From Granulosicoccus sp964449565 (GTDB lineage Bacteria > Pseudomonadota > Gammaproteobacteria > Granulosicoccales > Granulosicoccaceae): a DNA stretch of 55,795 nt. Positions 1 to 9,077 of the stretch are shown here, piece by piece (within the stretch, counting starts at the first letter, position 1; every line of letters starts with the position of its first letter). The DNA lies in assembly GCA_964449565.1 (NCBI GenBank), contig CAYUZB010000012.1, positions 1 through 55,795 of the forward strand. The letters run 5' to 3'. The notes under the pieces were generated by a model. It saw only the letters and a program-made list of their open reading frames with translations, was not told the DNA's origin and made no database searches. The translations under genes were made by a program, and so were the position numbers.

Positions 1-1
1 T

Positions 2-304
2 CAACCATTGTTCCAGCTCCAGATGGTCAAGAAGGAGTCTTACAATGCCGGGCAAAAAAGTGAGGTTATTGATCTGAATGAGATTGGCGAGAGCGCAGCT
101 ACTGAACGAGTTTGGAGTGGGATCAGAAATACACTTCGCAGTATTTCAACAGAACGGCCCAGCAACATTGGGCGGTATGCGGCAGAGGCGAGAAAGCGTA
201 ATCGACAGCGAACTGTCGAGTCGGCGGATGCGAAAGCGGAGTCGACTGTGTCGGCGTCAGAGAACTCGGAGGCAGCCCTGGCTGAGACAGTTGAGCTTGA
301 ATAG
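2..304 (+). CDS. C-terminal part of an unknown protein (cut by window edge)
   Basis: An open frame runs from the first bases of the window to a TAG at 302-304, giving about 100 residues with no upstream stop, so the 5' end probably lies outside. The product is not recognised. The visible part has a mixed segment, then an Arg-rich stretch, then a low-complexity acidic Ala/Glu/Ser tail, as in disordered C-termini. Codon choice looks coding (many GAG, GCG and CGN codons). Its stop codon abuts the stop of the convergent gene with no spacer. A strong AAGGAG precedes an out-of-frame ATG near position 45, but that frame closes after ten codons. Confidence 0.45.
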   Translation, partial: QPLFQLQMVKKESYNAGQKSEVIDLNEIGESAATERVWSGIRNTLRSISTERPSNIGRYAAEARKRNRQRTVESADAKAESTVSASENSEAALAETVELE

Positions 305-2128
305 CTAATTGGGCAGCCCGGCACGCCCCAGTGCTTTTGACCATTTTTCGCCGATCTGGTAGTCACGGCTTGGTGAGCGTTCCAGATAGTTACGTACGGT
401 TAACGTCGGGTCCAGTTTCAGAATCCGAGAGATAGTTACTTTGGCGTCGTCCATTTGTCCCAGCTCCGATTGAGCAATTGCCAATGCACGTAACGTCGAT
501 GTATGCATACGATTGATTCTAAGCGAGGACTTTGCGAGTTCTATTGCAAGTTCATATTTCTCGGCGGCCAAAGCGGCTGTCGCTGACAGGGACTCGTAGT
601 AGTATTTGAGCGGATCGAGCGGGGACAAATGTCGGGCCTTGCTTGTTTCGTCAAGTGCTATCTCTCCTGCACCCTTGAATGCATTCAGAGTACCTTTCAA
701 TAGCCAGGCTAGTGATTCGTTTGGATTCAGTGTCAGCGCCTGTTCGTAGCGATCGTTGCCGGTCTCGAGGTCTTTAAGAATATTCGTGTGTACAAATCCG
801 TCGATAGTCAATGCAAGGGAACAGTGCGAATCCATGTCCAATGCTCTCTGAGTACACCAGATGGCATTTTCAGCAACCGCTTGTTGATTGGTGTTCCAGC
901 CACGGTTGAACTCCAGCACATGCCATTTGGCTAGCCAGGCATATGGTGCTGACGAACTGGCATGCCGCTCAATAACCGTTTGCAACATCTTCCGTGCACG
1001 AGCGAAGTCATTCCGGGATTCTCTATGAATCAGTCTGATAGCAGAGATCATCAACGAGTATGTTTCCAGAGATGAAGCTGTTCCTGTCAGTGCGCGCTTG
1101 ATTTCATTGCCAATAATGTGATCGCTAATCTTGTCGATCAATTCCTCTGCAAGTTCAAATTCAAGGAATTGAATGTTATCCATAGTTCGTTCCAGACGAT
1201 CAGCCCACACCACAAGGCCGTCTTTGGCCGTACACAGTTCAACGTTCAAGCTGAGTTTCTTGCCATTGAGTGTGTATGAACCGCAGACAAGGTAGTCTGC
1301 ATTCAGATGTGTTCCTATGCTGGCAGTGCTGATATCCCGATTGCGAAAAATAGTGGTAGACAGGCGCGAAATTACATTCAATTCGTTGCTGACTGATATT
1401 CCGGTGATAATGCTATCGGCCAGAATTTCGCCAATTGGGTTTTCCTTTTGTTCGCCCTGTATAGCAAAAGGAATAACGCCGATTGTCGGCTTCAGTTTGT
1501 TGTTCGGGGCAGGTTGAGTATGTGCGGCGGTAGTCTTTGGGAGCAGCACATTTTCTTCGACGGGTTTTGCCGACTGATAGCTGATTCTGGGTTCGTATCG
1601 CCCCGTTGGAATATCGATAACCACTGAATCGATCAGGCCCTCCTTGAGATAGTACTTTTGGATAGCGCTACGAACGGCTCTGGCGATATTTCGGATATAG
1701 GGATCGCGAGTTTTAAATGAAGCAGGTTTGCCGTAGGCATTGGTGGCAATGGTATAAGCCTTGAGATCGGATCCGCGGCCCGCAATCGTTTCTGCGACCA
1801 CGTATTTGAGAAATACGCAGAGCCTTGGGGACGAGGAAAATTCATCGGAGGCAAGAATCCGCTGCAACTGCTCCTCTGTACGTTTGGCGTCAACCGCGCC
1901 TATCTTGTTCGCCGGGATCTGTGCCTCCGTGTTTTCCGATCTGTCCATTTGTTGATTTACCGATAGATCCATCGGGTAGTCGGCCTCTGATTTTGACTTG
2001 AACGCTACTGTCGCGATGACTCGTGCAGCTAGCATTTGTTCTTCCAAACGACTGTAAATTGTCGCCGTGATACCTAGGTATCGTACTGTACCGTACCTGC
2101 CCGAAATTTTCGCACTACTCATTTCCAC
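305..2128 (-). CDS. wHTH / TolB-like / TPR regulatory protein
   Basis: The 607-residue product resembles the 'adenylate cyclase-like, TolB-like TPR' proteins that lack a cyclase domain. Residues about 80-185 match the N-terminal winged-helix-like module of this group (FLKYVV, LKAYTIA, DPYIRNIARAVRS, YYLKEG, IPTGRYEP). Residues about 215-335 look like a TolB/FlgO-type domain beginning IGVIPF. The remainder is helical TPR-like repeats. No kinase or cyclase motif is present, so a regulatory or scaffold role is inferred. The longest start is a GTG at 2128 two codons before an ATG at 2122. An ATG at 1972 with AGAGG upstream is a plausible shorter start, because the first ~50 residues are unlike the family. 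It ends flush against the convergent gene on its left. Confidence 0.75.
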   Translation of the reverse strand: MEMSSAKISGRYGTVRYLGITATIYSRLEEQMLAARVIATVAFKSKSEADYPMDLSVNQQMDRSENTEAQIPANKIGAVDAKRTEEQLQRILASDEFSSSPRLCVFLKYVVAETIAGRGSDLKAYTIATNAYGKPASFKTRDPYIRNIARAVRSAIQKYYLKEGLIDSVVIDIPTGRYEPRISYQSAKPVEENVLLPKTTAAHTQPAPNNKLKPTIGVIPFAIQGEQKENPIGEILADSIITGISVSNELNVISRLSTTIFRNRDISTASIGTHLNADYLVCGSYTLNGKKLSLNVELCTAKDGLVVWADRLERTMDNIQFLEFELAEELIDKISDHIIGNEIKRALTGTASSLETYSLMISAIRLIHRESRNDFARARKMLQTVIERHASSSAPYAWLAKWHVLEFNRGWNTNQQAVAENAIWCTQRALDMDSHCSLALTIDGFVHTNILKDLETGNDRYEQALTLNPNESLAWLLKGTLNAFKGAGEIALDETSKARHLSPLDPLKYYYESLSATAALAAEKYELAIELAKSSLRINRMHTSTLRALAIAQSELGQMDDAKVTISRILKLDPTLTVRNYLERSPSRDYQIGEKWSKALGRAGLPN

Positions 2129-2273
2129 AGTTGACTTTTTGTCAGAACTGATATCGCATCCTTGGCAAACGATTCAAGATATTGTAATTACTGGAAAAAC
2201 TCGCTTGTACAACTGATCTGTTGCGACGCTATGAGCTTGTTTGCCTAGCGGGTTGAATTGATCAAATTGTGCA

Positions 2274-3017
2274 TTATTTGGCACGTCCATCGTCCAGCAC
2301 TGATTCAAATCGACGAGGCATCAGGCCCGCCTGGAACCAGCTGATGAAGCTATGGATCGAAAACACAGGTAGTCCAGTGATCTGTCGGATATCAGCGGCG
2401 TAGGGAACCATGTTTGTACACTCAAGCACGATGGCTCCAACGTCAGGGTTTTGTGCACAGAGTTCGGAAGCCGCTGACAAGTTATCCGCTCGGCAGTCAG
2501 CAAAGTTAAGGCTTTCCTGATCATTCAGGATGCCAGTTGCGAAAGCACCTTTGGGGTTAGTGCCGACGATCGGCGTATCCAGTGGTACGCCTGATGAGGT
2601 GAGATGCGCTTCGCTCAGACTTGACTTAGATATGGTCAAGATTCCCACGCGTTTCCCGGGTGGCAGAATAGACTGCACAAATGGCACTTGCATCAATGAT
2701 GAGCTGGCGACTGGTACGCCCGTGGCGGAGGCCAACTCGTCCTGTACAAGCGCAAGAAAACCGCAATTGGTGGTAATGCCGTCAGCGCCCATCGCAACCA
2801 GCTCGCGCGCAGCATCGATAAATTCCGATGTCAGTTCGCGGGCATCTTGAAGCACAACTCTGTTGGGCGTTGCACCACGCACAACGCGATAGTGCACCGG
2901 AAAAGGCCAACTCAAGGCATTGCCCATGTCTCCCGGAATCCGCGGGAATCGAGTTTCCAGCATGAGGATGCCGACACTGGCGCCGTACACCGTTTTTCCG
3001 CCGCGAAATACTGACAT
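2274..3017 (-). CDS. Asp/Glu racemase-family protein
   Basis: This 247-residue protein belongs to the aspartate/glutamate racemase superfamily, which includes maleate isomerase, hydantoin racemase and arylmalonate decarboxylase. Both family cysteines are visible: C85 in TTNCGF and C200 in LECTNM. That favours two-base racemase or isomerase chemistry over the single-cysteine decarboxylase type. The ATG at 3017 is preferred over an in-frame TTG at 3023 because AAGGA lies about ten bases before it. It is divergent from the TPP enzyme and next to an amino-acid-oxidase-like gene and an enolase-superfamily gene, so it may invert an amino or hydroxy acid in the same pathway. The substrate is unknown. 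Confidence 0.8.
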   Translation of the reverse strand: MSVFRGGKTVYGASVGILMLETRFPRIPGDMGNALSWPFPVHYRVVRGATPNRVVLQDARELTSEFIDAARELVAMGADGITTNCGFLALVQDELASATGVPVASSSLMQVPFVQSILPPGKRVGILTISKSSLSEAHLTSSGVPLDTPIVGTNPKGAFATGILNDQESLNFADCRADNLSAASELCAQNPDVGAIVLECTNMVPYAADIRQITGLPVFSIHSFISWFQAGLMPRRFESVLDDGRAK

Positions 3018-3119
3018 TCTCAAGGTTTCCTTGGTGATTGAGCACTGGCTCGGTTACTCTCGACGCCTTGTCACGCAACTGATATACAAAAAACGCTAAT
3101 GACGCAGGGGACGAATGTA
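3018..3119. promoter_or_regulatory. Divergent promoter region
   Basis: This 102-base spacer lies between the racemase-family gene (leftward) and the TPP-enzyme gene (rightward). It must hold the start signals for both. A TATACA at 3083-3088 could be a -10 for the rightward gene, but no good -35 sits at the right distance. No clear operator palindrome was found. Confidence 0.4.
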
Positions 3120-4799
3120 ATGACCGGCGCTGAGGCAATGGTCAGAATGCTTGAAGCTCAAGGGGTGCAGCATATCTTTGGTCTCTGTGGGGATACAACC
3201 CTACCGTTCTACGATGCTATGCGTACACTCAAGCATGATATTACCCATGTTTTGACGCGAGATGAACGTAGTGCGAGCTATATGGCTGATGGCTATTCGC
3301 GTGTTACCGCACGTCCTGGGGTTTGTGAGGGACCTTCGGGTGGTGGTGCGACGTATATCTTGCCAGGTCTGATCGAAGCGAATGAGTCTTCGTGTGCGGT
3401 GCTTGGTATCACAACTGATATTTCTGTCGCAAGTTACGGCAAATATCCGTTGACCGAGGTTGATCAGGACATGTTGATGCAGCCGTTGACGAAGTGGAAC
3501 ACCGTCATCAAGCGGGCGGATCATATACCTCGTATGGTTAGAGCGGCGTTTCGTGCCATGACCACATCTCGCACTGGTAGTGCCCATCTTGGGCTGCCGT
3601 ACGACATCCAGTATGACGCTGTATTGCCGGAAGACATCTGGGCCGATCCGGCGCTGACAAGCTACCCCGCCTATCGAACGGGTCCGGATAGTGATTCTGT
3701 TAATGCAGCGTATGAAGCTATTGTTTCTGCCAAAAGACCGATCATCATTTGTGGTGGTGGAGTAGTTATAGCAGGCGCGATGGATGAACTTGATCGCTTC
3801 GCATCACTGCTTGACATTCCTGTGGCCACATCAATATCCGGGCAGGGAAGTCTCAGTGATGTGCATCCGCAATGTTTGGGCGTAGTGGGTTCCAATGGTG
3901 GTACCGACCATACCTGGGAACTCATGGAGAGTGCTGACCTTGTCGTATTCATGGGATGTCGCGCAGGTTCTACGACAACCGCCCGTTGGGAAGCACCGAA
4001 AACCGGAACCCGAATCGTTCACTTCGACACCGATCCGATGGTCATTGGCGCAAACTATCCAACCGAAGTCGGTGTGGTGGGTGATCTTGCGCTGTCGCTC
4101 AAAGCGCTCAATAAAGTGGCGAGCCGAGCGGCAAGCCCTGCCGTGAATTTTGGTGCGGCTGTACGCATTGCCGATATCAAGGCACGCAAGTTTGAGGAGT
4201 TTGACAGGTTTGCGAATAGTCTGGACAAGCCAATTAGACCCGAACGTGTTATCGCATCAATGATGCAAGTGTTGCCCGATAACGCGACCATTGTGTCTGA
4301 TCCAGGTACGTCATGCCCGTATTTCTCTGCCTATTATCGGCAGTCTCTGGCGGGTCGTTACTTCATCACGAATCGTGCGCATGGAGCCTTGGGATATTCA
4401 TTAAGTGCATCACTTGGCGCGTGGTTTGGGCGTCCTGACAGCAAGGTTGTTGCTCTGATGGGGGATGGCTCCTTTGGCTTTACGGCGGGGGAGCTTGAGA
4501 CGGTTGCACGTGTAGGCGCGAATATCACTTTCATTGTATTTTCTAACGCATCGTTTGGTTGGATCAAAGCCAGTCAGCGCGATGACTGCGATCGTCGCTA
4601 TTACAATGTTGACTTCAACGGCGTGGACCATGCAACCATTGCTCAGGCGTATGGTGTGACATCCTGGCGTGTAGAGGATCCTGCCGCGCTCGTTGATGTG
4701 TTGAAAAAGGCAGTCGCTCATAAAGGGCCAACGCTGGTTGATGTTGTGTCTCAGCCATTGGAAGAAGCAAATGCGCCGGTGCGGCGCTGGATGGGCTAA
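3120..4799 (+). CDS. Thiamine-diphosphate enzyme, acetolactate synthase/decarboxylase family
   Basis: The 559-residue protein has the three-part layout of the IlvB/benzoylformate-decarboxylase family. The N-terminal PYR domain carries the cofactor-activating glutamate (E49, in RDERSASYMADGYSR). A central domain follows, and the C-terminal PP domain has the ThDP signature GDGSFGF with the paired asparagine in SNASFG. Such enzymes decarboxylate or ligate 2-oxoacids. The ATG at 3120 is chosen over the ATG at 3099 because AGGGG at 3106-3110 lies nine bases upstream. With the oxidase and enolase-superfamily genes next door, a 2-oxoacid decarboxylase or carboligase in a catabolic route is more likely than biosynthetic acetolactate synthase, since no small subunit is nearby. 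Confidence 0.85.
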   Translation: MTGAEAMVRMLEAQGVQHIFGLCGDTTLPFYDAMRTLKHDITHVLTRDERSASYMADGYSRVTARPGVCEGPSGGGATYILPGLIEANESSCAVLGITTDISVASYGKYPLTEVDQDMLMQPLTKWNTVIKRADHIPRMVRAAFRAMTTSRTGSAHLGLPYDIQYDAVLPEDIWADPALTSYPAYRTGPDSDSVNAAYEAIVSAKRPIIICGGGVVIAGAMDELDRFASLLDIPVATSISGQGSLSDVHPQCLGVVGSNGGTDHTWELMESADLVVFMGCRAGSTTTARWEAPKTGTRIVHFDTDPMVIGANYPTEVGVVGDLALSLKALNKVASRAASPAVNFGAAVRIADIKARKFEEFDRFANSLDKPIRPERVIASMMQVLPDNATIVSDPGTSCPYFSAYYRQSLAGRYFITNRAHGALGYSLSASLGAWFGRPDSKVVALMGDGSFGFTAGELETVARVGANITFIVFSNASFGWIKASQRDDCDRRYYNVDFNGVDHATIAQAYGVTSWRVEDPAALVDVLKKAVAHKGPTLVDVVSQPLEEANAPVRRWMG

Positions 4800-4810
4800 G
4801 GTCAGCTGAC

Positions 4811-6067
4811 ATGTCGGACGCGAACATCAAGCAACATATTGTGGTGGTAGGGGCGGGAATTGTCGGCGTGTCTGCCGCGATCTGGCTGGCGCGTGCCGGA
4901 CGAAACGTCACCTTACTCGATCGCCTTGCGCCCGGAGAAGGGACATCGCATGGAAATGCCGGGATACTTGCTGCCTGTGCGATGGTGCCAGTTACTGTGC
5001 CTGGTTTGATTTCAAAAGCCCCAGGCTACTTGTTGGACAAGAACTTTCCCTTGTTCATGCGTTGGTCATATCTGCCTCGGCTTGCACCTTGGTTGAAACA
5101 GTATTTAGGTTATGCCAACGATACCGACACGCCGCGAATTGCCGAAGGACTCACCACAATCGTTGCAGATTCGGTGGAACAACATCAGGCGCTTGCTGGC
5201 AATACAGCGGCTGATAGTTGGCTTGTGCCATCAGACTATCAGTTTGCCTATCTTTCAAAGGAGAGTTTCGAAGCGGACAGCTATGTCTGGGATTTACGTC
5301 GGCGAGCGGGTTTCATTCCGGAACTCGTGACCGGTCCAGCAGTGCATGAAAAGGAACCACTATTGGGTTCCGATATCAATCTGCTCGCCGTTTGTAAGGA
5401 TCACGGATATGTCAGGAGTCCAGGGCAATATGTGAAAACGCTAGCTGATGTTTTCAAGGGACTGGGTGGAAACATTCGCCAGGCCGAAGTAGTGGACTTC
5501 GAACATATCGATGGAAAGGTCTCGGCCGTACACACCAGCGGCGGCACTATCGAGTGCACAGAGCTTGTATTGGCAACCGGTGTCTGGTCAGCCGAGCTTG
5601 GAAGAAAACTCGGAGTAAACATACCGCTGGAGTCAGAGCGCGGGTATCACGTAATTTTCAAGAATCCATCTGCCATGGTCAATTCACCGACGATGGTGAC
5701 CACTGGAAAATTTGTCGCCACACCCATGCATGACGGAATGCGTTGCGCAGGTATCGTTGAGCTCGGAGGCCTTGACGCGGGGCCATCTCAAGCACCACTC
5801 GAACTACTCATGAATCAGGTAAAGAAAACGTTTCCGGACTTGACGTATTCGGACACGCAGGAGTGGCTTGGCCATCGACCGGCACCGGCGGACAGTTTGC
5901 CGTTCATTGGTGAGATCGGCTCTTCTGGGGTGTACATGGCACTTGGCCATCATCATATTGGTTTGACAGGTGGTCCCAAGACAGGACGTATGATCAGTGA
6001 TCTGATAACGGGCGATTCATTTGAGGATAATATAGCGCCATTCAATCCAATGAGATTCACTCGCTAA
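4811..6067 (+). CDS. DadA-like FAD-dependent D-amino-acid dehydrogenase/oxidase
   Basis: A 418-residue DAO-family flavoenzyme. The N-terminus has the Rossmann FAD motif (VVVGAGIVGVSAA) followed by an acidic strand end (LLDR). The middle contains the GTSHGNAGILA segment typical of DadA-like enzymes, and the C-terminus has a second FAD contact (MALGHHHIGLTGGP). The family oxidises D-amino acids or N-substituted amino acids to 2-oxoacids and passes electrons to FAD. It lies 11 bases after the TPP enzyme and six bases before the enolase-superfamily gene, so the three are almost certainly one operon. Its oxoacid product could feed the TPP enzyme. The substrate is not readable from sequence. Confidence 0.85.
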   Translation: MSDANIKQHIVVVGAGIVGVSAAIWLARAGRNVTLLDRLAPGEGTSHGNAGILAACAMVPVTVPGLISKAPGYLLDKNFPLFMRWSYLPRLAPWLKQYLGYANDTDTPRIAEGLTTIVADSVEQHQALAGNTAADSWLVPSDYQFAYLSKESFEADSYVWDLRRRAGFIPELVTGPAVHEKEPLLGSDINLLAVCKDHGYVRSPGQYVKTLADVFKGLGGNIRQAEVVDFEHIDGKVSAVHTSGGTIECTELVLATGVWSAELGRKLGVNIPLESERGYHVIFKNPSAMVNSPTMVTTGKFVATPMHDGMRCAGIVELGGLDAGPSQAPLELLMNQVKKTFPDLTYSDTQEWLGHRPAPADSLPFIGEIGSSGVYMALGHHHIGLTGGPKTGRMISDLITGDSFEDNIAPFNPMRFTR

Positions 6068-6072
6068 AGCTT

Positions 6073-7215
6073 ATGAACGATGAAAAGCTTGATGATGAGA
6101 AAATCGTTGCCATAGATGTGTGGCATTGTCAGTGTCCGGTCAAGTCACGGCGTGACCACGGGATAGGTAGCGTAGTCGATCATATTGATGTCGTAGTGGT
6201 TCGCCTGACCTCAAGCTCAGGTTTGTGTGGGTTTGGTGAAGCTTCACCTTGGCCAGTATTCAACGGCACAGCTGAAGCCAGTCTCGCCGCGTTTGACCGC
6301 TATTTCAAACCCTATGTCCTGGGAGCGAGTGTGGCTGATCATGCTGCCATCATGCAAGTTGCCTCGCGTGTTGTTGTTGATTGTTCCGATGCCAAAGCTG
6401 CCTTGGAAGCTGCCTTGCTTGATCTCGCTGGAAAATACTTCGGTGTGCCGGTCAGCACGTTGCTTGGGGGTGCGGTCAGGAAAACTATTCCGTTGTCGTG
6501 CTCAATCGCCAATCCGGATTTCAATGCTGATATTGCGCTGACAGAACAACTTCAGGCGCATGGAATTCGAATTGTGAAATTCAAAGCTGGTACTCACGGT
6601 CATGCTCATGACATCATGCGTATCGAGTATTTTCAAAAACATTTTCCTGAATTCTCCTTGCGCGTTGATTATAACCAAGGCTTGCTTCCTTCTGAGGCCT
6701 TGCGCTATGTACGCGATATTGATTCCATGCAGGTGGACTTTATAGAGCAGCCAGTAGCAGCGAGACATTGGGACTGCATGACATCGCTTCGCTCGGCTAT
6801 CGATACGCCATTGCTTGCGGACGAGAGTATTTTTACGCCGACCGATATGGTACGTGCAGTACGAGAAAAAATTTGCGACGGCGTATCGGTCAAGATCATG
6901 AAATCGGGTGGGTTGAAAGCCAGCCAATGTGTCGCCGGAATAGCCGAAGCTGCCGGTCTTGCTGTCTATGGCGGCGACATGTTCGAAACCGGGCTTGCTC
7001 ACCTCGCAGGAACCCATATGATTGCGGCAACCCCTGCCATTACGCTTGGCTGCGAGTTTTATCAGGCACGCTTCTATCTTGAGGAAGACTTGCTCGCCGA
7101 GCCGTTTCCGATTGCCGAAGGTGAGGTAGTAGTGCCATCTTTGCCAGGGCTTGGTGTTGAGATTGATCTAGACAAGGTACGCAGCATGAGTATCGCTAGC
7201 ATTCGGCATGAATAG
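6073..7215 (+). CDS. Enolase-superfamily epimerase/cycloisomerase (MLE subgroup)
   Basis: A 380-residue member of the mandelate racemase/muconate lactonizing enzyme family. The muconate-cycloisomerase-subgroup active site is intact: KFK at 169-171, metal ligands D199, E225 (IEQP) and D250 (LADES), and the opposing lysine K274 (VKIMKSGG). Paired lysines allow racemisation, epimerisation or cycloisomerisation through an enolate. Known relatives include dipeptide epimerases, N-succinyl-amino-acid racemases, hydroxyproline-betaine epimerase and cycloisomerases. It is the third gene of the catabolic operon and directly precedes the TRAP transporter. A role as epimerase preparing the imported substrate for the FAD enzyme is an inference. 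Confidence 0.85.
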   Translation: MNDEKLDDEKIVAIDVWHCQCPVKSRRDHGIGSVVDHIDVVVVRLTSSSGLCGFGEASPWPVFNGTAEASLAAFDRYFKPYVLGASVADHAAIMQVASRVVVDCSDAKAALEAALLDLAGKYFGVPVSTLLGGAVRKTIPLSCSIANPDFNADIALTEQLQAHGIRIVKFKAGTHGHAHDIMRIEYFQKHFPEFSLRVDYNQGLLPSEALRYVRDIDSMQVDFIEQPVAARHWDCMTSLRSAIDTPLLADESIFTPTDMVRAVREKICDGVSVKIMKSGGLKASQCVAGIAEAAGLAVYGGDMFETGLAHLAGTHMIAATPAITLGCEFYQARFYLEEDLLAEPFPIAEGEVVVPSLPGLGVEIDLDKVRSMSIASIRHE

Positions 7216-7294
7216 CACCTTCTGAAGTCGGGTGGTTCATTGTCCTGCGGCCTATACCATCAGGTGTGGATTAATCGCGAGCTGCTGAAAAAAG

Positions 7295-7324
7295 TTGGCA
7301 TTCTTGAAATCGAGCAGGTAGGAT
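7295..7324 (+). promoter_or_regulatory. Possible sigma-70 promoter for dctP
   Basis: TTGGCA at 7295-7300 and TAGGAT at 7319-7324 are separated by 18 bases and lie about 50 bases before the dctP start, in the 155-base gap after the enolase-superfamily gene. The match is fair, not strong. It would let the transporter be transcribed separately from the enzymes. Confidence 0.35.
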
Positions 7325-7370
7325 GTTTTTCTCTTGGTACCATCAAAAAGTCAATTGGGAGTGGGGTTCA

Positions 7371-8354
7371 ATGCGCATCATGAAAGTATCAACTTTGGTA
7401 ATGGCTGCTGTTGCAACTACCGGGCTGTGTATCGCCGGGACTGCACAGGCGGAAAAATGGGATATGCCGATGGCTTATTCCGGTTCAAATTTTCACTCCG
7501 TGACAGGCGCTGAATTCGCCAAATGCGTTACCACGGGTACGGGCGGCGACATAGAAATCGTCACCCATCCTTCTGGCTCGCTCTTCAAGGGCGGAGATAT
7601 CAAACGCGCCATTCAAACGGGTCAAGCGCCGATTGGTGAGCGTTTGATGTCGGGACATCAAAATGAAAATGCCGTGTTTGGTTTTGATTCCGTACCTTTT
7701 CTGGCTACATCGTTTGATGATGCGGATAAATTATGGAGTGCAGCCAAGCCGACGATGGAGAAGTTGTTGGATGAGCAAAATCTGGTCTTGTTGTACGCGG
7801 TGCCCTGGCCCCCACAAGGCTTGTACTTCAAAAAAGAAGTCAACTCTGTCGCGGATATGAAGGGCATCAAGTTTCGTTCTTATAACAACGCTACCGCGCG
7901 TCTTGCTGAATTAACCGGGATGGCACCTGTGCAGATAGAAGCGGCGGAAATTTCGCAGGCGTTTGCGACCGGTGTCGCGGAGTCAATGGTCTCTTCTGGT
8001 GCGACAGGATATGACCGTAAAGTATGGGAAAGCCTGACTCACTTCTATGAAGTAAATGCTTGGTTGCCGCGTAACTATGTCATGGTCAACAAGGATGTCT
8101 GGGGCAAGACCAGTGAAGTTAATCAAAATGTGATACGTGCATGTGCCGAGCTGGCTGAGTACGCAGGTACCTGGCGGTCGAAGGAATACACAGGCTTCAC
8201 TATGGCGGGACTTGCTGCTGGCGGTATGAAGGTTGGGCCCGCCGGCGATGGTCTTGTGTCTGAACTGAAAGTTATTGGCAAGACCATGTCTGATGAATGG
8301 ATTGAGGCGGCAGGCGAAGATGGCCAAGCCATCCTTAAAGCCTACGCGGAGTAA
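7371..8354 (+). CDS. dctP: TRAP transporter solute-binding protein DctP
   Basis: A 327-residue periplasmic binding protein of the DctP family. It captures a carboxylate-type ligand and delivers it to the DctQM membrane complex. A clear Sec signal peptide (start MRIMKVSTLVMAA, cleavage after GTAQA) supports the ATG at 7371, which has GGAG nine bases upstream. The frame is open to 7323, but that extension would bury the signal peptide. The conserved core is visible (GGDIKRAIQTGQ, MKGIKFRSYN, and EISQAFATG with the following VSSGATG). The ligand is probably an organic, amino or sulfonic acid used by the upstream enzymes. Confidence 0.93.
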   Translation: MRIMKVSTLVMAAVATTGLCIAGTAQAEKWDMPMAYSGSNFHSVTGAEFAKCVTTGTGGDIEIVTHPSGSLFKGGDIKRAIQTGQAPIGERLMSGHQNENAVFGFDSVPFLATSFDDADKLWSAAKPTMEKLLDEQNLVLLYAVPWPPQGLYFKKEVNSVADMKGIKFRSYNNATARLAELTGMAPVQIEAAEISQAFATGVAESMVSSGATGYDRKVWESLTHFYEVNAWLPRNYVMVNKDVWGKTSEVNQNVIRACAELAEYAGTWRSKEYTGFTMAGLAAGGMKVGPAGDGLVSELKVIGKTMSDEWIEAAGEDGQAILKAYAE

Positions 8355-8411
8355 GTCATTGTCAGTGAGTGCTGATCACGATTCATGGTCAAATTCATGG
8401 CCACGTTATCG

Positions 8412-8455
8412 GTCAGACTCTTGTCCAGATTGAAAGTCTGACAGCCACTTTTTTA
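8412..8455 (+). terminator. Terminator-like hairpin after dctP
   Basis: GTCAGACT at 8412-8419 pairs perfectly with AGTCTGAC at 8435-8442, and a run of six T follows at 8449-8454. It lies 57 bases after the dctP stop and 80 before dctQ. This is consistent with partial termination that makes more binding protein than membrane subunits. Confidence 0.55.
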
Positions 8456-8491
8456 CCCCATGTGACTGTCCGGTTTTCATGCCACGAAAAG

Positions 8492-8515
8492 CAACACCGC
8501 TGAAAGGCGGTGTTG
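8492..8515 (+). promoter_or_regulatory. Intercistronic stem-loop before dctQ
   Basis: CAACACCGC (8492-8500) and GCGGTGTTG (8507-8515) form a perfect nine-base-pair stem with a six-base loop. It ends just before the GGAGG ribosome-binding site (8524-8528) of dctQ. It may protect or mark an mRNA end, or attenuate. It has no U-tract. Confidence 0.5.
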
Positions 8516-8534
8516 TTGTATCCGGAGGAGTGAA

Positions 8535-9056
8535 GTGACAGCCTATCGTCGTCTATGTCGTTTTCTGGATGGCTTGTACACTGCAGGTGGTGTGCTGGCC
8601 TCCTTGTTCCTGATTGCTATCCTGGTTCTGATCGTGGCGCAAATGCTGGCGCGCTGGACCTCGACGACCTTTAGTGGTGCACCCAACTACGCAGGCTATT
8701 GCATGGCAGCCGCTTCGTTTCTCGCCTTTGCACACGCGCTGAATCGAGGGGCGCATATCCGAGTCAGCATTTTGTTAAACGCATTAGGCACTCGCAAGTA
8801 TTGGCTTGAAGTCTTTTGTTTTCTCGTCGGTTCGGCCGCTTCAAGCTATCTTGCGTGGTACGCCATTCGGGCCAATATCTGGTCGCACAAATTCAATGAC
8901 ATCAGTCAAGGACAGGATGCGACGCCCATATGGATACCGCAATTGGGCATGTCGATCGGTGCCGTCCTGCTGGCTGTTTGCTTTTGGGACAACCTGATTC
9001 GATTGCTGGTGTTGAAGCAACATGCCATCCAATCAAATGTGCTCGAGCATCATTAA
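8535..9056 (+). CDS. dctQ: TRAP transporter small membrane subunit DctQ
   Basis: A 173-residue, four-helix membrane protein of the DctQ family: helices near residues 15-40, 50-68, 85-110 and 130-155. It partners with DctM in ion-coupled import of the solute bound by DctP. The start is a GTG at 8535, fixed by GGAGG six bases upstream. It sits between dctP and dctM in the usual order, 21 bases before dctM. Sequence identity in this subunit is always low, so the call rests on topology, size and position. Confidence 0.88.
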   Translation: MTAYRRLCRFLDGLYTAGGVLASLFLIAILVLIVAQMLARWTSTTFSGAPNYAGYCMAAASFLAFAHALNRGAHIRVSILLNALGTRKYWLEVFCFLVGSAASSYLAWYAIRANIWSHKFNDISQGQDATPIWIPQLGMSIGAVLLAVCFWDNLIRLLVLKQHAIQSNVLEHH

Positions 9057-9077
9057 CTAATCGGACCAGGAGCTACG

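Noticed and set aside
8..55. AAGGAG with ATG at about 45 as a true gene start
   Set aside because: The frame closes after ten codons; it probably lies by chance within the real coding frame.
78..308. Alternative Arg-rich ORF near the left edge
   Set aside because: Codon composition and frame continuity favour the overlapping frame running in from the edge.
7295..7324. Sigma-54 promoter before dctP
   Set aside because: The GG and GC elements are not at the required spacing; a sigma-70 reading fits better.
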